Origin: an uncultured Alphaproteobacteria bacterium
GTDB taxonomy: Bacteria > Pseudomonadota > Alphaproteobacteria > HIMB59
Direction: 5' to 3'
DNA length: 59,046 nt
Assembly (NCBI GenBank): GCA_902617515.1
Contig: CACMWX010000005.1
Span: forward strand, 1-59,046
Part shown: piece by piece, positions 1 through 8,580 of the stretch
Layout: every line of letters starts with the position of its first letter
Numbering within the stretch: the first letter of the stretch is position 1
Position numbers and translations under genes: made by a program
Notes under the pieces: model-generated
The model's input: the letters and a program-made list of their open reading frames with translations, nothing else
Databases searched by the model: none
What the model was told of the DNA's origin: nothing

Positions 1-227
1 TCAATAATGAATTTTTTCATTAGCTTTGAACCTCTGATGCAGAGAGTTGACCTTAAAGTTTTAGGTTGATAGTAGATTCCGGAGTGAATAACTCCACTAT
101 TTCTTCCAGTTCCATGTGATAATGAGTCTCTCTCTTTCTCAAAAATAGTTATATCGATATTTTCTTTACTAAAGGTATAAGCAATTGTGAGGCCCACAAT
201 GCCCGACCCAATGATAGCAAGTTTCAT
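1..227 (-). CDS. lhgO: L-2-hydroxyglutarate oxidase-like FAD oxidoreductase (N-terminal fragment)
   Basis: Only the first 75 codons are inside the window; the gene runs off the left edge. An FAD-binding GxGxxG (GSGIVG, residues 7-12) follows the first strand, and an acidic residue (Glu30) closes the next beta-strand as expected for ribose binding. The segment NSGVIHSGIYY (43-53), followed by Cys63 and Gly66, is typical of the LhgO/YgaF family, which oxidises L-2-hydroxyglutarate to 2-oxoglutarate at the inner membrane. The start codon abuts the stop of the upstream thioesterase gene (0-base spacing), so the two are probably cotranscribed. Other DadA-like FAD oxidases share the N-terminus, so the exact substrate is not certain. 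Confidence 0.7.
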   Translation of the reverse strand, partial: MKLAIIGSGIVGLTIAYTFSKENIDITIFEKERDSLSHGTGRNSGVIHSGIYYQPKTLRSTLCIRGSKLMKKFII

Positions 228-695
228 TTACTTTTTTAATTTATCTAAAAGGTAAAATTCTATTGGTGAAAATTGATTATTATTTTCAGAGATGAAATCA
301 TCTACTAACTTTAATTTATAGTCTTCCATTTCAATAACTTTGCGGATACTTAAGTCAACATATAGAGAGCAAACTTCCGATGTAGCTGCTCTAAAATTCC
401 CACTTTTACTTACAATTTCCAATTGATATACAAATCTTTTTTTATCACGGTCTAAGAATAGTAGGTTTATATCAACTTCATCTCCCTCTTTAACCTCTTG
501 TATATACTTAGTATGGGATTCCACAGCAAATGTTGATCTTTTTTCATTTTTTGCTGATTCTCCTCCCATTTGAAACCTATCTAATAATACGTCCCATCCT
601 TGATCAAATAAGTGAATATAAAAAGCCAAATTCATATGGCCATTATAATCTGTCCATTCTGGGATAATTTTTTCTGTTCTTAGATATATAGACAT
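228..695 (-). CDS. hotdog-fold acyl-CoA thioesterase, betainyl-CoA-thioesterase-like
   Basis: A single hotdog domain of 155 aa, normal length for the 4HBT/YbgC group. The signature around Asp16-Tyr-Asn-Gly-His20-Met-Asn matches the catalytic Asp and flanking His of 4HBT-type thioesterases. The IPEWTDYNGHMN block resembles the thioesterase domain fused to, or next to, carnitine dehydrogenase (betainyl-CoA thioesterase). That specificity is inferred from memory of the family, and no carnitine dehydrogenase is visible here. It is the first gene of a leftward pair with the LhgO-like oxidase, and an AT-rich divergent gap separates it from the 3-hydroxyisobutyrate-dehydrogenase-like gene. Confidence 0.7.
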   Translation of the reverse strand: MSIYLRTEKIIPEWTDYNGHMNLAFYIHLFDQGWDVLLDRFQMGGESAKNEKRSTFAVESHTKYIQEVKEGDEVDINLLFLDRDKKRFVYQLEIVSKSGNFRAATSEVCSLYVDLSIRKVIEMEDYKLKLVDDFISENNNQFSPIEFYLLDKLKK

Positions 696-717
696 TGATT
701 GATCTTATAAAAATTAT

Positions 718-750
718 TTAATATTAACATTGAAAAATTAAGTAATATTA
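718..750. promoter_or_regulatory. duplicated TAATATTA palindrome in divergent promoter region
   Basis: The octamer palindrome TAATATTA occurs at 719-726 (inside TTAATATTAA, 718-727) and again at 743-750, 24 bases apart, between two divergent genes. A repeated palindrome here could be an operator or simply overlapping AT-rich promoter elements. In DNA this rich in A and T the chance expectation is high, so this is only a weak candidate. Confidence 0.2.
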
Positions 751-777
751 TTTTTTTAAATGAAAAAAGGAGAGCGT

Positions 778-1719
778 ATGAGAATAGGTTTCATTGGATT
801 AGGTAATGTGGGAGGGAAACTTGCAAGCAACCTTTTAGAAAATAATTTTCAATTATCGGTTTTAGATAAAAATAGCAAGTTAATGAATGAATTTCAGTTA
901 AAGGGTGCTAATACAGCCAAATCAATAAAAGATCTTGTTATAAATTCTGATATTTTAATAACATGTCTTCCTTCACCCGAGGTATGTGCGAAAGTTTTAG
1001 AGTCCGAAGATGGTATTATTGATACAATACAAAGAGGTCAAATTTGGATTGAGATGAGTACAACTGAAAATGATCAGCTAAAAAAACATGCATCATTAAT
1101 TCAGCAGAAAAGTGCAATAGCTTTAGAAGCCCCTGTAAGTGGGGGTTGCCATAGGGCTGCAACTGGTAACATTTCTATTTTTGTTGGAGGAAGTAGAGAG
1201 GGATTTGATAAAGCTATGCCAGTATTAAAATGTCTCGGTAGAAAAATTTTGCATACGGGAGACTTTGGAAGTGCATCCATTCTTAAAGTTATTACTAATT
1301 ATTTGGCTACTGTTCACTTAGTTGCATTAGGAGAAGCTTGGGCCATAGCAAGTAAATCTAATCTTGATTTAAACAAAACATACAAAGGAATTGCAGCTTC
1401 CTCAGGTAACTCATTTGTCCATGAAACTGAGAGTCAGGTAATATTAAACGGTTCATATAATATAAATTTTACAATGGACTTAGTTGAGAAAGATGTAGGA
1501 CTTTTTCAGGGTCTCGCCACAAAACTTGGGATCGAATTAGAGATATCACCTTTGGTTCTTGATATTATTAAAGATGCAAGAAAGAGTTTTGGTGATCGTG
1601 CGTGGTCGTCAATGGTAGTTAAAAGGCTTGAAAATAAATACAATACTGCATTTAGAGCTGAGGGGTATCCTGAGGAATTGATTGATTTAGAGGAAAAAAG
1701 CCTTGGTTATGAGATATGA
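778..1719 (+). CDS. NAD(P)-dependent 3-hydroxyisobutyrate dehydrogenase-family oxidoreductase
   Basis: Beta-hydroxyacid dehydrogenase family, 313 aa from the chosen start. An in-frame ATG lies at 760, but the perfect ribosome site AAAGGAGAG (765-773) is just upstream of the ATG at 778, and the product from there begins directly with the Rossmann strand MRIGFIGLG (GxGxxG, residues 7-12). The substrate motif EAPVSGG (118-123) and the catalytic Lys170 with Asn174 (SILKVITN) are intact. Such enzymes oxidise 3-hydroxyisobutyrate, tartronate semialdehyde or related short 3-hydroxyacids in the cytoplasm. The next gene, 29 bases on, is an organic-anion transporter, which suggests uptake and oxidation of one substrate. 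Which acid is not readable from the sequence. Confidence 0.85.
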   Translation: MRIGFIGLGNVGGKLASNLLENNFQLSVLDKNSKLMNEFQLKGANTAKSIKDLVINSDILITCLPSPEVCAKVLESEDGIIDTIQRGQIWIEMSTTENDQLKKHASLIQQKSAIALEAPVSGGCHRAATGNISIFVGGSREGFDKAMPVLKCLGRKILHTGDFGSASILKVITNYLATVHLVALGEAWAIASKSNLDLNKTYKGIAASSGNSFVHETESQVILNGSYNINFTMDLVEKDVGLFQGLATKLGIELEISPLVLDIIKDARKSFGDRAWSSMVVKRLENKYNTAFRAEGYPEELIDLEEKSLGYEI

Positions 1720-1748
1720 TTATTTTAAGTTTTTGTTAATATTTATCT

Positions 1749-2594
1749 ATGAATTTCATAACTGATGTAATTCTTCCTTTAGCCTTAGCTTTTATTATGT
1801 TCACTCTGGGTTTGGGTTTGACATTCTCGGATTTTGTCAGAGTAATAAAGGCACCTAAAAATTTTATTATAGGTTTAATTAGCCAATTAATTTTTCTTCC
1901 AATAGTTGCTTTAATTATTGTTTTGGTTTGGCCACTTCAACCTGAATTAGCTATAGGTTTAATTTTAATTTCTGCAGCCCCAGGTGGAGTAACTTCTAAT
2001 ATTCTTACTTCTTTTGCTAAAGGGGATGTTGCTCTATCAATATCTTTAACTGCAGTGATGAGCCTTTTAAGTGTAATTTCTGTGCCTGTAGTTTTGGGGA
2101 TATCAATGGGATTAATTTCTGATAATTCTTTGAGCTCAATCTCACTTACAGGAATTGCTATAAGTATGTTTTTGATTGTGACATTACCTGTTTTAATTGG
2201 AATGACTTTCAGAGCTAGCTTGTCCTTTTTAACTAAGAGAATAGAGAAGTTTGCTAGAATACTTTCAACTGCTTTATTTATTCTAGTTTTGATTGGAGCT
2301 ATTTTAGCTGAGAGAGAAAATTTAGTTGAATATTTTGCTCAAACTGGATTGGTAGTCCTTTCTCTCAATTTATTAATGATGATTATTGCTTTTTACTGGG
2401 CAAAGTTTTTTGGAACAGGAACCTCACAACAAAAAGCTATTTCAATAGAGTGTGGACTTCAAAATGGAACATTGGCAATTTTTGTAGGCACAAGTATTTT
2501 CGGTGGTGGACTGTATATTATACCAGCTGCCACATACAGCGTCATAATGTATTTAACGTCTTTAATTTTTATTTATTTTATAAGAAATCGTTAA
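1749..2594 (+). CDS. bile acid:sodium symporter (BASS/SBF) family transporter
   Basis: A polytopic membrane protein of 281 aa with about nine hydrophobic segments. The SBF hallmark AAPGGVTSNILTS (around residues 76-88) and the later ECGLQNGTLA segment (234-243) are both conserved; they line the sodium and substrate site in BASS proteins. The family moves organic anions, often carboxylates, with sodium. It lies 29 bases after the 3-hydroxyisobutyrate-dehydrogenase-like gene on the same strand, so it may import that enzyme's substrate (inference). Its stop codon shares the TTAA at 2591-2594 with the stop of the convergent next gene. Confidence 0.85.
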   Translation: MNFITDVILPLALAFIMFTLGLGLTFSDFVRVIKAPKNFIIGLISQLIFLPIVALIIVLVWPLQPELAIGLILISAAPGGVTSNILTSFAKGDVALSISLTAVMSLLSVISVPVVLGISMGLISDNSLSSISLTGIAISMFLIVTLPVLIGMTFRASLSFLTKRIEKFARILSTALFILVLIGAILAERENLVEYFAQTGLVVLSLNLLMMIIAFYWAKFFGTGTSQQKAISIECGLQNGTLAIFVGTSIFGGGLYIIPAATYSVIMYLTSLIFIYFIRNR

Positions 2595-2998
2595 ATATAA
2601 ATCTTATCTGCCAATCCAAAACAAAGAATAGCCCAACCTATTGCTAGACCTCCTGTTGATAACCATCCCTCTCTTGAGTATTGATCAGTTCTTCCTAATT
2701 TATCGATCTCACCAGTGTAAAAAGCTGATATTGCTATAATGGTCATAATTATAAACATAAAATTAAAGAATGCCCACGTAGCCTCTGTGCCCCTAAATAA
2801 AATGTATAACTGCATTAAAACAGCACCTACAATTACAGCACCAGCAAACCTAGCAAAAAATGCAGCTGTCAAATCAATTCCATATTTGCCTATGAAGTTT
2901 TTGGTATTAAACAAACAGTTATAGCCGTAAAAAGCATTCATCACTAAAATAATTAAAAAAATTACTAAATAAAATATTCCGTTAAAATTTACTATCAT
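2591..2998 (-). CDS. small four-helix membrane protein of unknown function
   Basis: I do not recognise this 135-aa protein. It has four hydrophobic stretches (approximately residues 6-24, 45-66, 73-92 and 112-131). A charged loop, FYTGEIDKLGRTDQYSRE, lies between helices 3 and 4, and a second loop after helix 1 contains KNFIGKYGID. There is no signal peptide and no Cys pair. Composition matches the neighbours, so recent transfer is unlikely. It stands alone: it converges on the BASS transporter with a 4-base stop overlap and diverges from the DsbA-like gene across 90 bases. Confidence 0.7.
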   Translation of the reverse strand: MIVNFNGIFYLVIFLIILVMNAFYGYNCLFNTKNFIGKYGIDLTAAFFARFAGAVIVGAVLMQLYILFRGTEATWAFFNFMFIIMTIIAISAFYTGEIDKLGRTDQYSREGWLSTGGLAIGWAILCFGLADKIYI

Positions 2999-3088
2999 AT
3001 GAATCTCCCATTTTTGATCTTATCAGATTTTTAAATTTAATGACTATGAATTATTATTTTTTTATGTCATGAATATTGAAATAAATTT

Positions 3089-3724
3089 ATGATCGAACTT
3101 GATATATTTTCGGATACTGTTTGCCCTTGGTGCTATATTGGAAAAAAAAGATTAGAAAAAGCTATTAGTAATCACAAAGATACAAAATTTAAACAAACTT
3201 GGAGACCTTTTCAATTAAATCCAGGAATGCCGCCTGATGGAATGGATAGGCAAGAATATTTAATTTCTAAATTTGGAAGTGCTGATGCAGCAAAGACAAT
3301 TTATGACAATATCTATGATGAAGGACTTGTAGAGGGAATTAATTTTAACTTTGACTCTATTATGACAACCCCTAATTCCTTTAATTCACATAGACTTTTA
3401 GCTTTAGCATATAAACAGGGTGTACAGGAAAATGTTTTAGATAGTTTATTTGAGTCATATTTCTTAAATGGTGAAGATATAGGCGACCCCAATGTATTGT
3501 TGGATATAGCTATAAAACATAAAATTGGTGCTGAAGATTTTAAAAGTTATTTGTCAGATCAAGAAAATATTGAGCCACTCGCTAATGAAGAAATTCAAGC
3601 TAGAAAGATGGGTATAAATAGTGTTCCTACATTTATAATAAATAAACAAATTGTTATAAATGGCGCTCAGACATCAGAAAATTTTGAGATTATTTTTCAA
3701 AAGCTTAAAAATAGCTTAAATTAA
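3089..3724 (+). CDS. DsbA-family thioredoxin-fold oxidoreductase (FrnE-like)
   Basis: 211 aa with the redox motif Cys12-Pro-Trp-Cys15 right after the first strand, a long helical insertion, and the cis-proline loop SVPTF near residue 182. No signal peptide is present, so it should act in the cytoplasm, unlike periplasmic DsbA. The layout fits the FrnE/2-hydroxychromene-2-carboxylate-isomerase-like subgroup. Because both cysteines are present, a thiol-disulfide exchange role is likelier than isomerase activity. It is 41 bases upstream of hisN on the same strand, with no functional link evident. Confidence 0.85.
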   Translation: MIELDIFSDTVCPWCYIGKKRLEKAISNHKDTKFKQTWRPFQLNPGMPPDGMDRQEYLISKFGSADAAKTIYDNIYDEGLVEGINFNFDSIMTTPNSFNSHRLLALAYKQGVQENVLDSLFESYFLNGEDIGDPNVLLDIAIKHKIGAEDFKSYLSDQENIEPLANEEIQARKMGINSVPTFIINKQIVINGAQTSENFEIIFQKLKNSLN

Positions 3725-3765
3725 AAATTATTAGTAGTAATGCTTTTTTTCTATATATTTTGTAA

Positions 3766-4548
3766 ATGCCTTTAAAACTTAAAGATTTGTCTCCATATTT
3801 AAACTTTGCTAAAAAACTTGTTAATGCATCAGAAAGAATATTAAAAAATACGCCCTCAAATCGCCTAAAAATAGATTTCAAATCAGATAAATCACCAGTA
3901 ACTAAAATAGACATGAAAATTGAAAAAGAATTGCGATCAATGATCATAAAAAAATATCCTAGTCACGATATATTCGGAGAGGAATACAAAAATAAATCAA
4001 ATAACTCTCCATTTGTATGGGTAATCGATCCAATAGATGGAACAAAAAATTTTATTAATGGAAATAGTAATTTCGGCACATTAATTTCTTTGTGTATTGA
4101 TAAAATACCCATGATTGGAATTATTAACTGTCCTGATATAAACAAAACATGGATTGGAATTAGAGACAATGGTGCTTATTGTAATGGAAAAAAAATTAAG
4201 AAAACTCAAAACAATTTAAACTTATCTAAATTATATTTTAGTACCTCTGGAATGACAGCTTTCAAATCAAATAATAAAAATAAAAAATATAAAGCTCTGA
4301 TAAAAAAAACTAAATATGCAACCTTTGGTGGTGATTGTGTGCAATACGGACTTTTAGCTGAAAAAAGAATACCCTTAGTAGTAGAGTCTTTCTTAAAACC
4401 TTATGATTATATCCCTTTAATAAATATTGTAGAAGAGAGCGGTGGTATAATTAGTGATTGGAAAGGAAATCATCTAAATTTTCAATCAAATGGTGATGTT
4501 ATTGCATCAATTTCAAAAAAAGCGCACCAACAATTTCTAAAAATTTAA
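3766..4548 (+). CDS. hisN: histidinol-phosphatase, inositol-monophosphatase family
   Basis: 260 aa with the full IMPase metal site: GEE (71-73), the DPIDGT motif (88-93) and KPYDYI (211-216, Asp214). Details that fit the HisN branch rather than SuhB are SNFGTLISL after the DPIDGT motif, a PMIGIINCP-type strand, and GGDCVQYGLLA before the last metal ligand. HisN removes phosphate from L-histidinol phosphate in histidine synthesis. Other his genes are not in this window. The stop codon overlaps that of the convergent alcohol dehydrogenase gene in a shared TTAA. A broader IMPase/CysQ-like activity cannot be excluded. Confidence 0.8.
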   Translation: MPLKLKDLSPYLNFAKKLVNASERILKNTPSNRLKIDFKSDKSPVTKIDMKIEKELRSMIIKKYPSHDIFGEEYKNKSNNSPFVWVIDPIDGTKNFINGNSNFGTLISLCIDKIPMIGIINCPDINKTWIGIRDNGAYCNGKKIKKTQNNLNLSKLYFSTSGMTAFKSNNKNKKYKALIKKTKYATFGGDCVQYGLLAEKRIPLVVESFLKPYDYIPLINIVEESGGIISDWKGNHLNFQSNGDVIASISKKAHQQFLKI

Positions 4549-5690
4549 TATTTTCCGGAAATACAATTTAATATTAATTCTTGAAATCTTTCTACTGTCA
4601 TCTCTAGTGGGTTTGCACCAGTGCTTGGATCCTCTTGTGCTAATGGCGCTAATTTAATCTCATCTCCCTCATTAACACCCATATCTTTAAGTGTTTCAGG
4701 TATCTCCATTTCTTTTTTTAATTCAATAATCCAGTCAACAATACCCTCGAAGCCATTTTTAATATCTAGAAAGTTTGCCAATCTAGTAAATTTATCTTCA
4801 ATAGCGCTACGGTTATAATTCAAAACAAATGGCATAACTGTACCATTTGTTGTTCCATGATGGGTCTTGTATAAGGAATTTACTGGGTGTGTAATCGAGT
4901 GAATTGCGCCTAGGCCCTTTTGAAATGCAGCTGCACCCATCATCGAAGCCACTAACATATGTGATCTTGCATCAACATTATTTCCATTATGATAAACCTC
5001 TTGAATATTTTCTTTGACTAGTCTTAAACCCTCTAGAGCTGTGCCCTCTGCCATTGGATGATAAAAAGGAGATGAATAAGCTTCAATACAGTGTGCCAAT
5101 GCATCCATTCCTGTTCCAGCAGTGATATCTTTTGGTAAATTTAATGTCAAAGATGGGTCAAGTATCGCAATCTGTGGTAACATTTTTGGGTGAAAAATTA
5201 TTTTCTTTTTATGATTTTCTTCATTTAAAAAGACAGCTGCTCTTCCTACTTCGGAACCTGTTCCTGCAGTCGTAGGTATAGCTATTATAGGTTTGATTAC
5301 ACTTGGGTCTGCTCTTGTCCACCAATCTCCAATATCTTCAAAATCCCAAAGTGGTCTTGATTGATGAGCTAAAAAAGCTATTCCTTTACCTGCGTCCATA
5401 CCAGATCCACCACCTATGGCTATTACTCCGTCATGACTACCCTCTAAAAAAACTTTTACACCATTAGTTACATTTGAACCAGTTGGATTTCCTTGAACAT
5501 CACTGTAAATTTGTGTATTTGATGAGAGGCCCCTATTGATTTCTTCAATAATTGACGTTTGTATTAATCCAGGATCTGTAACAATTAAAGGATTTTTAAT
5601 ACCTAAAGTATCACAAGCTTTTTGTATTTCTTTTGATCTGTCAACTCCAAACCAAACATTTGTTGGATAATTCCAATTCATATTTTGCAT
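4545..5690 (-). CDS. iron-containing (group III) alcohol dehydrogenase
   Basis: 381 aa, the usual length of the family. The NAD-binding turn GGGSGMD is at 93-99 and the nucleotide loop TTAGTGSEV at 140-148. Metal ligands align with FucO as Asp196, His200 (MDALAHC), His264 and His278 (the HHG segment). It should oxidise a primary alcohol or reduce an aldehyde with NAD(H). It is the last gene of a leftward run with a glutamine-synthetase-like ligase (12 bases upstream) and an aldehyde dehydrogenase, so its likely substrate is the alcohol group of a gamma-glutamylated compound (inference). The gene ends in the TTAA shared with hisN. Confidence 0.88.
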   Translation of the reverse strand: MQNMNWNYPTNVWFGVDRSKEIQKACDTLGIKNPLIVTDPGLIQTSIIEEINRGLSSNTQIYSDVQGNPTGSNVTNGVKVFLEGSHDGVIAIGGGSGMDAGKGIAFLAHQSRPLWDFEDIGDWWTRADPSVIKPIIAIPTTAGTGSEVGRAAVFLNEENHKKKIIFHPKMLPQIAILDPSLTLNLPKDITAGTGMDALAHCIEAYSSPFYHPMAEGTALEGLRLVKENIQEVYHNGNNVDARSHMLVASMMGAAAFQKGLGAIHSITHPVNSLYKTHHGTTNGTVMPFVLNYNRSAIEDKFTRLANFLDIKNGFEGIVDWIIELKKEMEIPETLKDMGVNEGDEIKLAPLAQEDPSTGANPLEMTVERFQELILNCISGKY

Positions 5691-5702
5691 TTATAACCCT
5701 AC

Positions 5703-7064
5703 TTATCCTCTCTCAAAATATCGACGGTGCTCCCAGTCATTTACAGACTTATCATATTCACTCTGCTCCCATTTTGCAGCATGAATATAGTGGTCTAAAA
5801 CATCTGAACGGAAAATCTTTGGCAATAATTTTGATTTCTTAGCGAGTTCAATTGCTTCATAAAGTGTACCTGGAACATTTTTTGCCTTTCTATTTTGATA
5901 TATATTCCCAGATAATGGCTCTTCAAGTTCTAATTTATTCTCAATTCCATACAGACCTGCTTGAATCAATCCAGCAAAAGCAAGGTAGGGATTAACATCT
6001 GCGCCAGGAACTCTGCATTCAATTCTTATTGAACTTCCATGTCCTGCTAATCTAAATCCAGCTGTTCGATTATCAATTCCCCAGGCGGCAGAAGTAGGAG
6101 CAAAGGAGGACTCTTGGAATCTTTTATAAGAATTTACGTTTGGAGCTAAAAAAATTGATAAATCTCTCAAAAATAAAATTTGTCCAGCTACATAGCTTTT
6201 AAAAATTTTAGACATACCATATTTGTCTTTAGTATCAGAGAAGATATTTTTTTTTGTTTTTTTATCGAATAAAGAATTATGAATATGGCAGGAACTTCCG
6301 CAGAAATCTTGTTTGTATTTTGCCATAAAACTAACAGCACGATTATGTTTAAAAGCAATCTCTTTTGCAGCATTTTTAATTAAAATATGATTATCTGCCA
6401 TACTAAGAGCATCAGTAAAAACTACATTAATTTCTTGTTGGCCAGGAGAGGCTTCCCCTTTAGTGCACTCAACATATATACCGGAGTCTAATAAACTATT
6501 TCTTAACTCTTGGTTAAAAGGCTCCTCTTTTGAAGTTTGAAATATCATATAATCTTCTATATACCACGATGTTTCTTTTAAATTTTTATAATAACTAGAA
6601 TGTATATCTTCATAAGTTTGTTTGAAAAGAAAGAATTCTAATTCTGAACCTAACATCGGCTCAAATCCCATTTTATTTGCTTTTATAATTGCCTCTCTTA
6701 AAACTTGTCTTGTGGAATGCGAAACAGGAGTCTTTCCATCATGTTGAAAAGCATCGCCGAGAACTAAAGCTGTTCTCTCTAACCATGGTAAAACTTTGAT
6801 GGTTCTTTGGTCAGGCTTAACAGTCATATCTCCGTACCCAGTCTCCCAAGAGGATGATTTAAATCCGGGAACTGTATACATATCCATATCAACCGTATAA
6901 AGATAGTCACAAAAATGTGTTTCTTTGTGAACATAGTCTAAAAAAGCCTTACCTGTTACTCTTTTTCCCACTAGTCGACCTTGCATATCGGATAGAGATA
7001 CTAAAACAGTATCAATCTCTTTTGATTTTATTTTTTTTTCTAATTCTTTAAAAGTAATGCTCAT
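5703..7064 (-). CDS. glutamine-synthetase-family ligase (gamma-glutamylpolyamine/amine synthetase type)
   Basis: 453 aa in the PuuA/GlnT/IpuC branch of the glutamine synthetase superfamily. Metal and ATP motifs are visible: GSELEFF (Glu ligands), GEASPGQQEIN, CGSSCHIHNSL in place of the GlnA GSGMH block, and a late RIECRVPGADVNPY arginine/glutamate segment. The adenylylation-site region of true GlnA is not apparent. Family members use ATP to join glutamate to an amine such as putrescine, isopropylamine, ethanolamine or methylamine. The gene sits between an aldehyde dehydrogenase (61 bases upstream) and an iron alcohol dehydrogenase, which favours an amino-alcohol or diamine substrate. A housekeeping GlnA role is unlikely. 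Confidence 0.85.
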   Translation of the reverse strand: MSITFKELEKKIKSKEIDTVLVSLSDMQGRLVGKRVTGKAFLDYVHKETHFCDYLYTVDMDMYTVPGFKSSSWETGYGDMTVKPDQRTIKVLPWLERTALVLGDAFQHDGKTPVSHSTRQVLREAIIKANKMGFEPMLGSELEFFLFKQTYEDIHSSYYKNLKETSWYIEDYMIFQTSKEEPFNQELRNSLLDSGIYVECTKGEASPGQQEINVVFTDALSMADNHILIKNAAKEIAFKHNRAVSFMAKYKQDFCGSSCHIHNSLFDKKTKKNIFSDTKDKYGMSKIFKSYVAGQILFLRDLSIFLAPNVNSYKRFQESSFAPTSAAWGIDNRTAGFRLAGHGSSIRIECRVPGADVNPYLAFAGLIQAGLYGIENKLELEEPLSGNIYQNRKAKNVPGTLYEAIELAKKSKLLPKIFRSDVLDHYIHAAKWEQSEYDKSVNDWEHRRYFERG

Positions 7065-7125
7065 AATCGAAAACTAAATAATGAAATATTTTAACATTTT
7101 ATTAATAACTATGTAGCCCAACGCT

Positions 7126-8514
7126 CTAAACTACTTTGCGCATGTGAAAACTCTGTGGTCTTGTAAATTGATCAAATGCTAATACTGAAAGTGAGCAACC
7201 GATACCAGTGTCTTTTACGCCAGTCCATGCAAGTGCCGGATCTAAGTAATCACATCTATTCATGAAGAAAGTTCCTGTTTGAACATTTTTTCCAAATTCT
7301 TTAGCAAACTCCAAATCTTTTGTCCAAATAGATGCAGTTAGTCCATAAGGGCTATCATTCATCAAATTTTTTGCTTCTTTATCATCATCTACGGGCATAA
7401 TTCCAACAGCAGGACCAAAAGTTTCCTCCATCATGAATCTCATATCATGATTGACATCAACCATTACTTGAGGGCTAACATAACAATTATCTTCTTTGGA
7501 TATTGTAAATTTACTCTCATCAATAAGACGTTTTGCTCCGTTGCTCTCCGCTTCATTTATTTGAGCTCTAATAAAATTAGCTGCTGATTGTCTTACTACA
7601 GGGCCTAAATTTGTGTCAGGTTTCGAGGGATCGTTTAAATTATAATTTTCAGTAATGCTTTTGAAGCCATCTATAAATTCTTTATAAATTTTTTTATCTA
7701 CATAAATTCTTTCTATACCACAACAAGATTGACCAGAATTAAATAGTGCACCGTCTGCAAGGTTTTCAATTGCGTGTTTTAAATCAGCATCTGCTCTAAC
7801 GTAGGCAGGATCTTTCCCTCCTAATTCTAGACCAGCATTAATAAATCGTGTTCCTATATATTTTTTTACCTCCTGGCCTCCTCTTACAGAGCCAGTAAAA
7901 ACAACGTGAGCTATTCTTGAGTCAGAGATTATTTTTTCACAAGCTTTATGATCAGTATGAATAAATTGGAAAACACCTTCAGGTATCCCCGTATTTTCAA
8001 AAGCTTGAAAAATTAGTTCTGCACATCTTGGTGTTTGAGATGAATGTTTTAAAATTAAACTATTACCTGAAATTATAGCAGGAACAATTGTGTTAGTTGC
8101 AGTAATAATCGGATAATTCCATGGGGCCATTACAAAAATCACCCCAAGAGGTGTTTTGTATATATAGTTGTCAAATTCTTCGTTTTGAGTAGCTGGAAGA
8201 TTTTGTAATGAGTCTTTGGCAATATTTACCATGTGTCTAGAGCGCTCTTCAAAGCCTCTTAATTCTCCTGCACATTGAGATATGGGCCTTCCAATTTGCC
8301 AACAAATTTCCTTTGATATTTCATCTTTGAGATCGATTAAGTTATCTATAAATTTATTTACAATTTTAATTCGGTCATCAAGAGATGTGTTTTTCCAAAT
8401 TTCAAAACTTGTTGATGCTTTATCTATGACTGAATTAATTTTACTATTTGAGGCTAATTCTCTCTCTAGGTAGATAGAATTATCAATAGGCGTTATAGTT
8501 TTCTGCAAATTCAT
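7126..8514 (-). CDS. NAD(P)-dependent aldehyde dehydrogenase
   Basis: 462 aa from the chosen ATG; an in-frame TTG one codon earlier is only one base from the strong ribosome site AGGAGG (8519-8524), so the ATG is better placed. Catalytic residues are all present: Asn133 (PWNYP), Glu230 (LELGGKD) and the nucleophile Cys264 (GQSCC). The C-terminal block TGVKDTGIG is typical of the semialdehyde-oxidising branch. It is the first gene of a leftward operon with the glutamine-synthetase-like ligase and the iron alcohol dehydrogenase, and probably oxidises the aldehyde formed in that pathway (inference). Confidence 0.88.
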   Translation of the reverse strand: MNLQKTITPIDNSIYLERELASNSKINSVIDKASTSFEIWKNTSLDDRIKIVNKFIDNLIDLKDEISKEICWQIGRPISQCAGELRGFEERSRHMVNIAKDSLQNLPATQNEEFDNYIYKTPLGVIFVMAPWNYPIITATNTIVPAIISGNSLILKHSSQTPRCAELIFQAFENTGIPEGVFQFIHTDHKACEKIISDSRIAHVVFTGSVRGGQEVKKYIGTRFINAGLELGGKDPAYVRADADLKHAIENLADGALFNSGQSCCGIERIYVDKKIYKEFIDGFKSITENYNLNDPSKPDTNLGPVVRQSAANFIRAQINEAESNGAKRLIDESKFTISKEDNCYVSPQVMVDVNHDMRFMMEETFGPAVGIMPVDDDKEAKNLMNDSPYGLTASIWTKDLEFAKEFGKNVQTGTFFMNRCDYLDPALAWTGVKDTGIGCSLSVLAFDQFTRPQSFHMRKVV

Positions 8515-8580
8515 CAATCCTCCTAAGTTATAAAAACTATTATAATGAATTAAAATATTAGATGAAGAAAATTTATTAGT

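Noticed and set aside
760..777. Upstream ATG of the 3-hydroxyisobutyrate-dehydrogenase-like gene
   Set aside because: The six extra codons contain the ribosome site AAAGGAGAG for the ATG at 778.
2450..2647. 65-codon forward frame over the end of the BASS gene
   Set aside because: It is a shadow in another frame of the transporter gene, with no ribosome site and a composition unlike a protein.
3001..3088. Possible hairpin near TTGATCTTATCAGATTTT between the membrane-protein and DsbA-like genes
   Set aside because: The arms pair only imperfectly, and this is a divergent gap where a terminator is not expected.
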